This document shows positions 11,701 to 19,644 of a stretch of 27,671 bases of DNA, piece by piece. Each line of letters opens with the position of its first letter. The stretch's first letter is position 1. A model generated the notes under the pieces. It was not told the origin of the DNA and did no database searches. It worked only from the letters and a program-made list of their open reading frames with translations. The DNA is from Scleroderma bovista (lineage: Eukaryota; Basidiomycota; Agaricomycetes; Boletales; Sclerodermataceae), in the NCBI GenBank assembly GCA_037178675.1, contig JAYMGJ010000627.1, positions 1-27,671 of the forward strand. Reading direction: 5' to 3'. Both the position numbers and the translations under genes were made by a program.

Positions 11701-12484
11701 CTTTCCTTCTGCATCTGCGACACCTCTGAGGACCCAACCTTTGTGCGATCATCGCTTTCCACTGATGCCGTTAGGTCGATGACACCTAGATCAAGGAGGC
11801 GCATGTCAGAGTCACCAGTGGAACTCTGGCCAGGCTTCCCGTTTCGTCGCTTCTTCGGAGACACAGGAGTCCACATATAGTGATCATTGTCTTGTCCTAG
11901 CGGCAATACATCAACTAACAGGAGATATCGCCTCCTTCGAGGAGGGGGAAGAGAGAGTCCTCGGCACCCAAGGATCTCCTGGAAAACTCCACGAGTCTGG
12001 GGAAGAGATTCCTCATCTTCGTCCTCCCACACGTTGTGCATAGATACAATAGTCTCCTCCCACTCCTCCCGAATGTACCGCTCTCCAAACACTACTTCCA
12101 TCGCATCAGTCACCAGGGTGGGATTCACATGTCCATAGGCCCATGCCTGGAAAAGCCGCCATGCTCTGATATCGTCTAGCAACGGCAGTACTTGTACAAG
12201 AAAGTCAGAAAGCGGTTCTGAAATGAAGAAGGTATCACACCTGAAGACTTGGTGTTCTGCCATGCAACCTGCACATCCCACCAACCCGTTGGTGACGTCG
12301 CAATAAGTTCCAGGATATCCCCCCAAAGGTTTTCCCAATAAACAATGCCAACACCTGCCAACTCGTATTCTATCTTCTGCGCGACAAGGCATAAGGATAC
12401 CTCCTTGTTGGCATATTTCTCGAGCCACTGATAAACAGCATCCACGGTCATAGAGGGGGTGATCTTGATTTGAATTGAAGACAT
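8770..12484 (-). CDS. Spt5-like protein with NGN-like segment and seven KOW-like modules
   Basis: Canonical Spt5 pairs with Spt4 as DSIF on RNA polymerase II in the nucleus. This is a divergent paralogue whose role is unknown. Seven exons (12484-12241, 12175-11282, 11237-10351, 10306-9773, 9727-9525, 9471-9230, 9179-8770) total 3414 nt and keep frame throughout, giving 1137 residues. Introns are 44-65 nt with GT/AG ends. Residues 253-278 are Lys/Arg-rich (likely nuclear signal) and 298-306 are mostly Asp. VIDLT at 213-217 with an acidic tail resembles a SUMO-interacting motif. An NGN-like part (GYHQSLYVEAT) lies at about 390-435. KOW-like modules lie near 453-486 (WVRVKRGIYNND), 580-610, 636-665 (RGDWVKIFAGDDRGVEG), 717-747, 816-847, 874-905 and 1089-1119. 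Length matches fungal Spt5 (about 1000-1100), but no C-terminal phosphorylation repeat is present. The start at 12484 lies about 75 bases below a TATA box. Family confidence is high; function is inference. Confidence 0.85.
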
Positions 12485-12555
12485 CGCGATTCTAGCTAAG
12501 AAAGTGGCATAAGGGAGAAAGTTGGCAAAAGATCAACGTCCACGCTTACCAATGG

Positions 12556-12563
12556 CTTTTATA
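12556..12563 (-). promoter_or_regulatory. TATA box of the Spt5-like gene
   Basis: The minus strand reads TATAAAAG about 72 bases before the ATG at 12484, a normal distance for a fungal core promoter. The surrounding AATTCTGTATAAA is shared with both TATA boxes of the palindrome at 12736-13219, which suggests a common origin of the three promoter copies. Confidence 0.6.
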
Positions 12564-12886
12564 CAGAATTACACAGGTGGACGTGCAGCGTAAACTCCAC
12601 CAAATAATCCAGCACATGTGTGGCATTATGCATGGAGATTCTGCAGTCGATTTAGTACAAGCTGATTTACACGAGACGAAATACAAACTGAATTGCTTTA
12701 GATTACTGTAAACTATGAAGTCAACCACTACTGCTCAATATAGATCATTTAGTTAGCAGTTACATGTCTACTACTAGCTGTTACATGTGGACTACTAATC
12801 GATTAGCTATTAGGTTTGGTGGTAGCTAAGTGGCGTGTGGGCGATGTGATGGGAGAAGAAGAAACATTGAGTTGTGCAAGGCCGCG

Positions 12887-12894
12887 CCTTTATA
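12887..12894 (-). promoter_or_regulatory. Left-facing TATA box in the palindrome
   Basis: TATAAAGG on the minus strand, preceded by AATTCTG and followed by TTTCTTCTTCTCCC-type pyrimidine sequence. Transcription from here would run toward the Spt5-like gene, about 400 bases away. Confidence 0.45.
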
Positions 12895-12925
12895 CAGAAT
12901 TGGACTCAGCTCGGGAAGTTCCCGC

Positions 12926-13005
12926 CACGTGATGGAAACATTGAGCTGTGCAAGGTCGCGCCTATTAGATGGAACTTCCCGAGCTGAGGCGCACCCAATC
13001 ACGTG
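12926..13005. promoter_or_regulatory. Paired CACGTG E-boxes flanking the palindrome centre
   Basis: CACGTG occurs in CGCCACGTGAT (about 12923-12933) and in ATCACGTGGCG (about 12998-13008). In fungi ATCACGTG matches the site preference of Cbf1/Pho4-type bHLH factors. The two copies sit symmetrically between the divergent TATA boxes, as expected if the arms were once one promoter. Confidence 0.4.
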
Positions 13006-13036
13006 GCGGGAACTTCCCAAGCTGAGTCCAATTCTG

Positions 13037-13044
13037 TATAAAAG
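13037..13044 (+). promoter_or_regulatory. Right-facing TATA box in the palindrome
   Basis: TATAAAAG on the plus strand is the mirror of the left arm box and has the same flanks. Transcription would run right, toward the coding remnants that begin near 13297. Confidence 0.5.
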
Positions 13045-13289
13045 CGTGACCTTGTAGAGCCCAATGTTTCTTCTTCTCCCATCACTTCATCACTTCGTCG
13101 CCCACATTATGCCTAGCTACTACCAAACCTAATAGATAATAGAAATAGATAATAAATTAGTAGTCCATATGTAACAGCTAGTAGTAGACATGTAATTGCT
13201 ACCTAAATGATCTATACTGAGCCGGCTCAAGTCCATCTTGTCGTCGATGTAAATCGTAGATCTATTAGTTGTTTTATAATGGTGGTCAT

Positions 13290-14250
13290 TTAGTATGGTC
13301 GGTATGGTAGAGTCGCTAATGGCCCTTGCAACCATGTCAATTGATGATAACGAAGTTGCGCCATGACGTGTGGGGAGAACATATTGCAATCGTTTTGATA
13401 AGGTGGGTAAAATTGCTTAATGAATTTTCCATTTCGTCTAAAGGGGCTGACGGTCAAATTTCCATCCAGGTTTAATATGGTTACAGTAATCAGAATTCTG
13501 AAGTCAAGTACGTTTCTGCATTTATTCTTTTCGCTCAAAGATTTAACTCTGTCTTTCCCTTCGCTAGGCAGATAACAAGGTAACGAGTGTACACCATAAC
13601 CTATCGATGTCGGAACAACATTCATGATGGGAAGGGGAAGTCTATGTCTGTGTCCAGAGAGGTCTTGCAGGAGATGTATGTTGGTGACGTCTCCATATCG
13701 AATGAACTCACCTCACTGATGCACTTGTATCCACTCTTTCTTTCCATCTCATTTATTAGATGGCACGGATAAAGTATTATGAGAAATGATATCATGGCAA
13801 TCGTTCCAGGCACTATGCAGGCATCGGCACTATGATTACCCTGCCTGAAGGGAGGCGCTTGTGGAGTGAGGTGGACTTCCGCCCGATTCACTCGATCAAA
13901 CGCACACTTCCTTGCAGGTGCATTCTCCTTGTTAAATTGCTATGGTTGGTCTGAATTTGACTGTTTACATATGTAGACACTTCTGGCTCCATCTTGACTG
14001 TTCATCTCATTGGCAGCAGAATTCATCAGTACGGTCCCCCTCGGTTCCTTCTAGTGACTAAAATAACTCCGCCGATGGGCACATTCCTACGTCCATTGGA
14101 TGGCAATTTTCAGATTAGTAGATTTATTTAGAATGGGGTACAATGTAAAAATACGGGGAAGAAGTTGAATACGAAATTGTGGGGCGCAATTATTGGACCG
14201 ATTCACGGTGATATCCCAATTTTATCGAGTCATCTAACTATCAGAGTTCC
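13290..14250 (+). pseudogene. Plus-strand coding remnants of an unrecognised gene
   Basis: Several open stretches look coding but could not be joined in one frame. One starts at 13297 (MVGMVESLMALA, ending at a TGA after VAP). Another, 13587-13700, reads YTITYRCRNNIHDGKGKSM then VLQEMYVGDVSIS. A third near 13830-13918 reads ITLPEGRRLWSEVDFRPIH, followed by a GTGCAT donor. A fourth at about 13978-14120 follows an acceptor (ATGTAG) and reads GSILTVHLIGSRIHQYG. Phases at the best donor and acceptor pair disagree by one base. It lies downstream of the right-facing palindrome promoter and may be a gene broken by small indels, or one whose introns I misplaced. Confidence 0.35.
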
Positions 14251-14349
14251 TTGCTGCATTTGTCGCGATTAGATGGAATGATAGATGCATGTGTCCAAGT
14301 GGTTGAGTTTGTGATAAAGCTCGGTGTTGGTGGGCTTTTTCCCTTCCCT

Positions 14350-15849
14350 ATGGCTGACAACATTGCTAACCACGCTGCGGATCCCTTGGTCGATTGGCAG
14401 GAGGTGTTTGCTGCTTTCCACCCATCCGCCCTCGATTCGTTGCACGAGACAATCCGAGCTGAATTGGGCTATGGTAAGTAACAAATTTATTGAACTTTAA
14501 TCTACACTGATCGCATGGCGAAGTCACCGCTACCGCGAGACCACCTACCCTGCCCGACGACCATGTCACCGTTCAGCCCCCCGATGCAATTGGTCTGGGG
14601 GGACAAGCCAAATATTCACAAATGAATGACATGCCTGCCTTGGACTTTACTGGATTAGATTTTCAGGACATCAGCATTTCCTCTGACGCTCATCCAAGGG
14701 AAATCGACGACACCATTACGATGCAAATAGTATTAAGCACGGATTCTGCATGTATGCTTGGACTTACTGTCTCTTAAGGTCGTTGCTAATATTATTCAGG
14801 GGACTTCATCCGCTCCATCGATGCAAGCCCGGGATGGAAGTTACTTTTCCTCGACGTATTTCGGGAACATTGGTTCTGGTTTGCGACAGTTTCGTCGACC
14901 TCAGAGCCATCATTTGTAGATATATTCGAGGAAGCACTACAGAGGCGTTTGTTACACCCGGGCTTCACTTTGCAAGACAGTAAGTTTTATTTGATCTACC
15001 ATATTATTACTATAAAGTTGTTCAGTCCCCATCGTACTGCACTCGGGTCCGATGCAAACACGCTCGGATCGTGCAGAATTCGTGGCCACCTTCAAAGCTG
15101 GTGTGCGTAATTTCTCCTCTTCCCAAACAACGTCTCATGTTTCAATATCAGATATCTGATGTGACCAAGACCATGAACAACTATTGCTATGCCCATAGCA
15201 AAGATTTATTGATCAACATTCCATCTGAAAACTACAACAGCATACTTCTCAGCTCCATGCACCCCATCGCACCCGAGGTCTTAGAGTACATTCAGAGGGC
15301 AGTCAAGTGGGATCCCCGCTGGAAATTTAACATACTTCACACGTTCGACATCGACCCAAATGGCGCTACTGTAGTAAGTTGGAAGTATGACTTAATTTCC
15401 AAGCTGGTTTGCTCATACGACCCCAGGTAAACTGGTTCGATAACGTGTTCGTCAAAACGTACATGCACGCTGCGATGGACCCCAATTCGAGGGGTTGGTT
15501 TGGTGTCATGAAGTTCACTCAAGATCTTGACGGCACCAACTTGTGGAAGGCAATTTCTCGGCCGAACACCGACTTTGCATCATGGATCTTAGAATGGGTA
15601 AGTATTTGTCTTTTTCTTTTTCTTTTACTCACTTAATGTTAGTTCATCACCGACCTAATCACTGATGTCCTACATCAGTACACTTGGAAAAGGGGTTATG
15701 TTACCCCAACCAGGATTAAGTCAGTGTGGGAACATCAATACAAGATCAAATGTCTCATCAATTCTGTATTGTCATTTGGTATGCCTGGTCAGACGTCTAG
15801 TGAGAAGATCCACGCTTGGCGGGGATTGCATCGTTTGTTGGACTGTTAG
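14350..15849 (+). CDS. Hypothetical protein, seven exons, 402 residues
   Basis: Family not recognised. Exons 14350-14473, 14524-14751, 14800-14979, 15026-15102, 15152-15373, 15427-15597 and 15643-15849 total 1209 nt and join in frame. Introns are 45-53 nt, mostly with GTAAGT or GTATGC donors and clear acceptors. The second has a TTGCTAAT branch site. The ATG at 14350 (MADNIANHAADPL) follows a pyrimidine-rich leader. The protein begins with an acidic, proline-containing region, then becomes Trp-rich (ASPGWKLLFLDVFREHWFWF, AVKWDPRWKFNI, VNWFDNVF, NSRGWFGVMKF). No signal peptide or obvious membrane segment is seen. The 3' end is provisional: an open coding-like stretch follows the TAG at 15847-15849. 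It may belong to an expanded lineage-specific family, but I cannot name it. Confidence 0.65.
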
Positions 15850-16300
15850 ATATGAGTATTCTGAGGCGCATTTCATTCGCTACAAGTGCATACTGTACTC
15901 AATAATATGAAGGTCTTGCAGATGGATCCTGAGACGGCTCCATGTCACTCCATTCGCTTTCTACAGCCCCGCTACTGTGCCTTGCGTTGTCACGCACCAA
16001 ACGTGTTTGGTACTGTGGACATGGAGAAAGTTAGCCGATGAAACTAATGCGAAGAACGCACACCCAAGATCTGTTGAAAGATTGTCCCGACTTGAGGGAT
16101 ACAGACAGCCCTCGCTATCCATATCACGCAAAGTCATGACTATCCTTATGCGAAGGATGAATACAAGCTTGTCATAGCCATCTATCGCACAAGAATGACT
16201 ATCCTGGAGCAAGAGATGAATGCCATCGTCTGGCAGTCATCCCTCGCACAAGAACCGCCAAGAAGCAGAAGAATCCAAGGATTGATGATCATTTCAGTAT
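15850..16300 (+). other. Possible additional 3' exons or degraded tail of the preceding gene
   Basis: After a good acceptor (CTTGCAG at 15915-15921), a plus-strand frame stays open to about 16177 (WILRRLHVTPFAFYSPAT). A shifted frame continues with YAKDEYKLVIAIYRTRM to about 16280. Neither could be joined in phase to the exon ending at 15849. This suggests a frameshift in an originally longer gene, or a missed short exon. Confidence 0.3.
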
Positions 16301-16609
16301 GAGAGAGGAATGCAACCTACTGCAGTCCAACTCCCATACCAGAACAACCAAAGAAGCAGAAGAAACGATAGAGAAACAAAGGAGAAAAGGAAGAATCATT
16401 TTTAGCGCCCAAATGTCAAATTTAGGCGCCCAGTGCCGGCATTCCGATATTTTGAATAGCTCCGCCATTTTTGAAGCTATCAATCATGTGACTATACCAT
16501 CATGGAGCCTAGACTGTGGTCTATCTGCCTGTCAAGTTCCGACGTAAATCCGTTCATTTCCCACGGAGATATTCCACCCGCAATCTAGACACCCACTTCA
16601 TCACTCACT

Positions 16610-16999
16610 ATGGAGTCCACATTTTCTCTGGAACGTTTCTCCGCTATTGCAGCAGACCTCAACTATGTCCTGCTCTTGGGACAGCCTCTCCCTGAGCTCC
16701 TGTGTACTGTCTGGTACATATCTTCCCAGCCTTCTCCCTCAGTCCCTCTCGTTCTCGGTCAGCGCGTTCTCCTCGTCAGTCCTGCATCGCGCACATACTT
16801 TGGTCGTCTCAAGTCTATCGTTAGACTTGAAAATTCATACCTGGTCGTCTCTGTGTCTCCTGAGTCCTCTGCATATGGTCCTTTCATCCCAGAGTCCTGT
16901 CACATCCATCTCCCTCTATCATTCATCTCGCTTCCCTGGACACGTCGAATCTGCTACTTGCGATTCTCTTCCCTGCTATCCCGCAACAAACACGAATGA
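16610..16999 (+). CDS. Orphan ORF, 129 residues
   Basis: An uninterrupted reading frame starts at an ATG preceded by CACTTCATCACTCACT, a leader like that downstream of the palindrome promoter, and ends at a TGA at 16997-16999. The product starts MESTFSLERFSAIAADL and is rich in Ser, Leu and Pro, with hydrophobic patches but no recognised domain. A second frame (16647-17012) is also open, so chance openness in pyrimidine-rich sequence is possible. No TATA box or intron supports it. Confidence 0.3.
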   Translation: MESTFSLERFSAIAADLNYVLLLGQPLPELLCTVWYISSQPSPSVPLVLGQRVLLVSPASRTYFGRLKSIVRLENSYLVVSVSPESSAYGPFIPESCHIHLPLSFISLPWTRRICYLRFSSLLSRNKHE

Positions 17000-17132
17000 A
17001 ACAGTGCTCTAGAACCCTTATCAGGAGCCCTAATAGAGTACAGAACCTTCCCCTTACTGCTCAAGGGAAGACTGCACTTCGGGAGCACCAAATTTCGTGT
17101 TTTTGCTCTACAGAAGCTCAATCCAAGGGATT

Positions 17133-18060
17133 TGTGACACTCTGTGACCAGCTGTGACTCTACTTGTCATTCCAGGCCCCCTGACACTGCTCTTCTGGTC
17201 GGATCAATTCTTTTATTATCCCCCAGCCACTCCCATCAGTGGCACTGCTTCAGAAGCTCATCTCCAGATCTAAAGTTCAATAAATCATAGGTTGTGCTTC
17301 CCTTCTTTCTGAGTCACACAGAGTCACTCTGGCTCACTCTGACTCACTCTGCTGCGCATTATTCATCCCCTCTTGGCATTACTAATCCCCATTACTGCCC
17401 TTACCAATCACTTACCAATCATCCTTCAAATCATGCTTATCATGCTGCTTATCAATTCATGACTCATGCCCCTATGATTCATATGCATTATGTCATCGCA
17501 TATGCTCATTTAGCTTCGATCTACTCATCCCATGCTTTCCCCCCCTCTCTTTTGGGCCCCATGCAATGATTTTTCCATATTCTTGGTTATACACCCCTTT
17601 TTACCTATGTTTTTGCTCTTTCCCTTGGCTCAGCAGCTTGTTCAGGCTCTCCCCATCGATGACTCAGCCTGATTACACTGCTTATCAATCGCTTACCAAT
17701 TTCTTACCAATCTCTTACCAAGCACTTAGTCATTTGTGCTTACAGGGCCACAGCCCCTCCTGTATATAAACCAGCAGCCAAAGGCTGCAAGGAAGTGTCT
17801 GCTTCCCCCTCAATAAAGCGACCACATTCACTCTCCCTCACTGTCTATAAGCTCTATCTCTGTCTTTGGACTTGTAGGTCACTCAGTGCTGGCCTAAAGC
17901 TCCTATATTGTTGATTATCAGATATATCTTGTATCTGATCATTTCTCTAGGCTGAAGCGCAGTCTAGCATCACTGTCCACTCTATCCCATCACTGTCCAT
18001 CGCATTCTTGAAGCAGGAACTGTCCCCTTGCTTCCCCTCTGCTCCATCACTGCTGTTACA
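17133..18060 (+). mobile_element. LTR-like sequence with TATA and AATAAA signals
   Basis: The segment runs from TGTGACA to TGTTACA, imperfectly inverted ends. It carries TATATAAA at 17763-17770 and AATAAA at 17812-17817, the usual order and spacing of an LTR U3/R region. The U3 part holds repeated CTTACCAAT and GACTCACTCT motifs. No target-site duplication fits these ends. An alternative start at 17182 (TGACAC after a run of C) would give only a C-run match to CCCC after 18060. No coding sequence or partner LTR is adjacent, so the ends and the call are tentative. Confidence 0.4.
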
Positions 18061-18130
18061 CCCCTGTCATCAATCTATCATCGCTTTTCTATCCCAGGAC
18101 TCTTCCTAACCACTGTGGTAGGCTGAAGAG

Positions 18131-18330
18131 GAGTCAATACCATCCCAAGTCGCATTCCATCCCCATCAGAAGCCCTTCCCTTCCCTCCTGCATCCTGCCT
18201 GAAGGCGTGCAGCACATCCCCCTGAGGACATTAAATACCAGAAACGCAAAGGAAGACCACCACTCGCATATTGCTGTCATTTGGTGTTTGTTGTTGGTTG
18301 TTCTGACCTCTTCCCTCACTTAGGCGCACA
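18131..18330 (-). repeat. Second copy of the dispersed segment (matches 3826-4012)
   Basis: The reverse complement of this stretch matches the Plavaka insert from GCCTAAGTGAGGGAAGAGG through TGATGGGG and on to GCGACTTGGGA. Here it is flanked by different sequence on both sides, so it moved, or was copied, independently of Plavaka sequence. On the minus strand it is the last part of the coiled-coil frame at 18231-18575. Confidence 0.8.
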
Positions 18331-19255
18331 GCGTCTCCCTGGCAGAGATGGCAACCATGATCTGCCCTGATTTTCCCTACCACTTCAGTTTGAAGCGCGA
18401 CATCAGCGCCAACACGTTCCAACTGAGTTCTCATCCCTTTAATCTCCCTTACTAACTGCGTAAGTATTTCGTCCATCGTGCCAGTGTTCATTGTGCTGAC
18501 TCCAACATTATTCTCGAGCTCAAGGGCTGTCCGTGAAATTTTGACTGGATGCGTCCCTGTTACGACCATGTCCAACTCCGGGTCTCATCCGGTCGCTCCG
18601 GTCGCGTCGCAGCTCTCTAGCTCAACTCCGGTCGCTCGTCACTTACTCCGGTCACGGACGCGCCGATAACCTTCCGTTAAGTACGACCCTTGGTCTATAC
18701 TCCATTCACTCTTACTACACTTCGCCGTCTGCCCTGCCTTGACGTGAGTTCTCCGTGAACTCGATATATCCTATACCTTGTAGCATTTTCACCGGACCTG
18801 ACTTTATTTTCACCGGACCTGACCTAGTCCTAACTCCGGTCATCCCTTGTCCGCTATTAGGTTGTTTACTTGTCACCGTATGTACTCGACCCTAGTTCTA
18901 CTTAGTATAAGTACCCTCCAGTTTACCTTGTACACCTCAGTCTGAAATCATCTAAGTCACTACTCCTGATCCTCTGTCCGTCTCCGTCTCTATCTCCGTC
19001 TGACCGGAACCTACGCAAGGGATCAACGCTCGCCGTCCTTGTCGTTGAATCCAAACGGTCGCAACTCCGGCCCGGGCTAACCTCTGCCCAAACCTCTGAC
19101 CTCCCCTCTCGTCCGCTTTCGTCCGGACTTGACCGGACCCCCTACCGGAGTAGACCCGGACTTGACAGTCCCCACGGATGGGTTGTTTTTGAGAAGGCGT
19201 TTCTTGGTATGGGTAGCAGTCCCACATATGTCCTCTGATATATCCCAATTGTCTG
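18231..19255 (-). pseudogene. Coiled-coil coding remnant split by a solo LTR
   Basis: With the LTR (18558-19167) and one copy of its 5-bp duplication removed, a minus-strand frame reads across the site. GTATHTKKRLLKNNPSVG continues into THPVKISRTALELENN. It then goes on to a heptad-like stretch (MDEILTQLVREIKGMRTQL) and CHLCQGDAVRL, and ends at a TAA in the dispersed repeat. A likely upstream intron (GTAAGT donor near 19295, TATCAG acceptor near 19241) suggests an original multi-exon gene. The coiled-coil and basic content would suit a gag-like or DNA-binding protein, but the family is not recognised. Confidence 0.45.
18558..19167 (-). mobile_element. Solo LTR, 610 bp, with 5-bp target-site duplication
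   Basis: The element is bounded by TGTTACG...CTTGACA on the plus strand and TGTCAAG...CGTAACA on the minus strand, so it has the TG..CA termini of an LTR. It is flanked directly by GTCCC at 18553-18557 and GTCCC at 19168-19172, a perfect 5-bp duplication. Minus orientation is favoured because that strand has TTATACTAAG (near 18910) upstream of AATAAAG (near 18807). It is GC-rich with many TCCGGTC motifs, unlike its surroundings. No internal retrotransposon sequence remains, so it is a recombination product of a former full element, most likely Ty3/gypsy-type from its length and base content. Confidence 0.88.
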
Positions 19256-19504
19256 TGTAAGTCGCAATATCTATTCGACGTGGACGGTACTTACCTCGAT
19301 TGGCTCATTTGTCATGTGCAATGACACCGGTCAAATCTTGGAATTTTTTAGCCATCTGAGAAAACGACTGAGCTGGGTAGAAGCAGAAGGTGAGCTTCCT
19401 CAACTTCTTATAACCCACATTAAGCCTTCACCTCATTTGGAACCGCTGTCCAGGCTGTCAACTTCGCTAAAAATTATGGCAGTTCTTTAACCAGGTCAGT
19501 ATCT

Positions 19505-19556
19505 CAGTCGACTCTTGGGCGCTAATATTTTGTTGATATTTTGATAGAGTCGACTG
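19505..19556. repeat. Perfect 10-bp inverted repeat upstream of the DUF6698 promoter
   Basis: CAGTCGACTC at 19505-19514 pairs with GAGTCGACTG at 19547-19556 across a 32-base AT-rich loop. It ends about 43 bases before the TATA box at 19599. It could be a dimeric transcription-factor site or a chance hairpin. Confidence 0.5.
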
Positions 19557-19598
19557 CGCTTGAATGGGTCACAAATTTGTCGTAACACCGGCCAAAGG

Positions 19599-19605
19599 TA
19601 TAAAA
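19599..19605 (+). promoter_or_regulatory. TATA box of the DUF6698 gene
   Basis: TATAAAA lies 46 bases upstream of the ATG at 19645. It also argues against the in-frame ATG at 19564, which lies upstream of this box. Confidence 0.6.
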
Positions 19606-19644
19606 TCAAGGCCCTTGACCCTGCTGTCAAGTGTTCTTCAACCC

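Larger units (their letters stand above)
12736..13219. repeat. Large imperfect palindrome, two arms of about 200 bp
   Basis: The left arm (12736-12933) is the reverse complement of the right arm (12998-13219) with high identity. The right arm carries a short AT-rich insertion (about 13134-13154). The 64-bp centre contains a further copy of the AAACATTGAG-GTGCAAGG-CGCGCC block and of an 18-bp element, GGAACTTCCCRAGCTGAG. That element therefore occurs three times: 12905-12922 inverted, 12971-12988, and 13009-13026. Both arms carry CACGTG and an outward-facing TATA box. It could be a fold-back or MITE-like element, or a duplicated and inverted promoter. Confidence 0.9.

Noticed and set aside
11321..12138. 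Plus-strand Ser/Arg-rich open frames
   Set aside because: They are antisense shadows of the Asp-rich and Lys/Arg-rich part of Spt5-like exon 2.
12176..12240. A 23-nt micro-intron (GTGTGA...TTTCAG) in the first intron region of the Spt5-like gene
   Set aside because: It is too short for splicing and keeps the wrong frame. Extending to the next acceptor (TTGCTAG) gives a 65-nt intron with a TTCTGAC branch site and restores the frame.
11274..12428. Independent 384-residue minus-strand protein starting at 12428
   Set aside because: Its first 84 residues are in the wrong frame over exon 1 and intron 1. The rest is exon 2 of the Spt5-like gene.
17133..19167. The LTR-like block at 17133 and the LTR at 18558 as the two ends of one retrotransposon
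   Set aside because: The sequences are unrelated, and the second has its own perfect target-site duplication.
19564..19644. DUF6698 start at the in-frame ATG at 19564
   Set aside because: That ATG lies upstream of the TATA box at 19599, so it would not be in the transcript.
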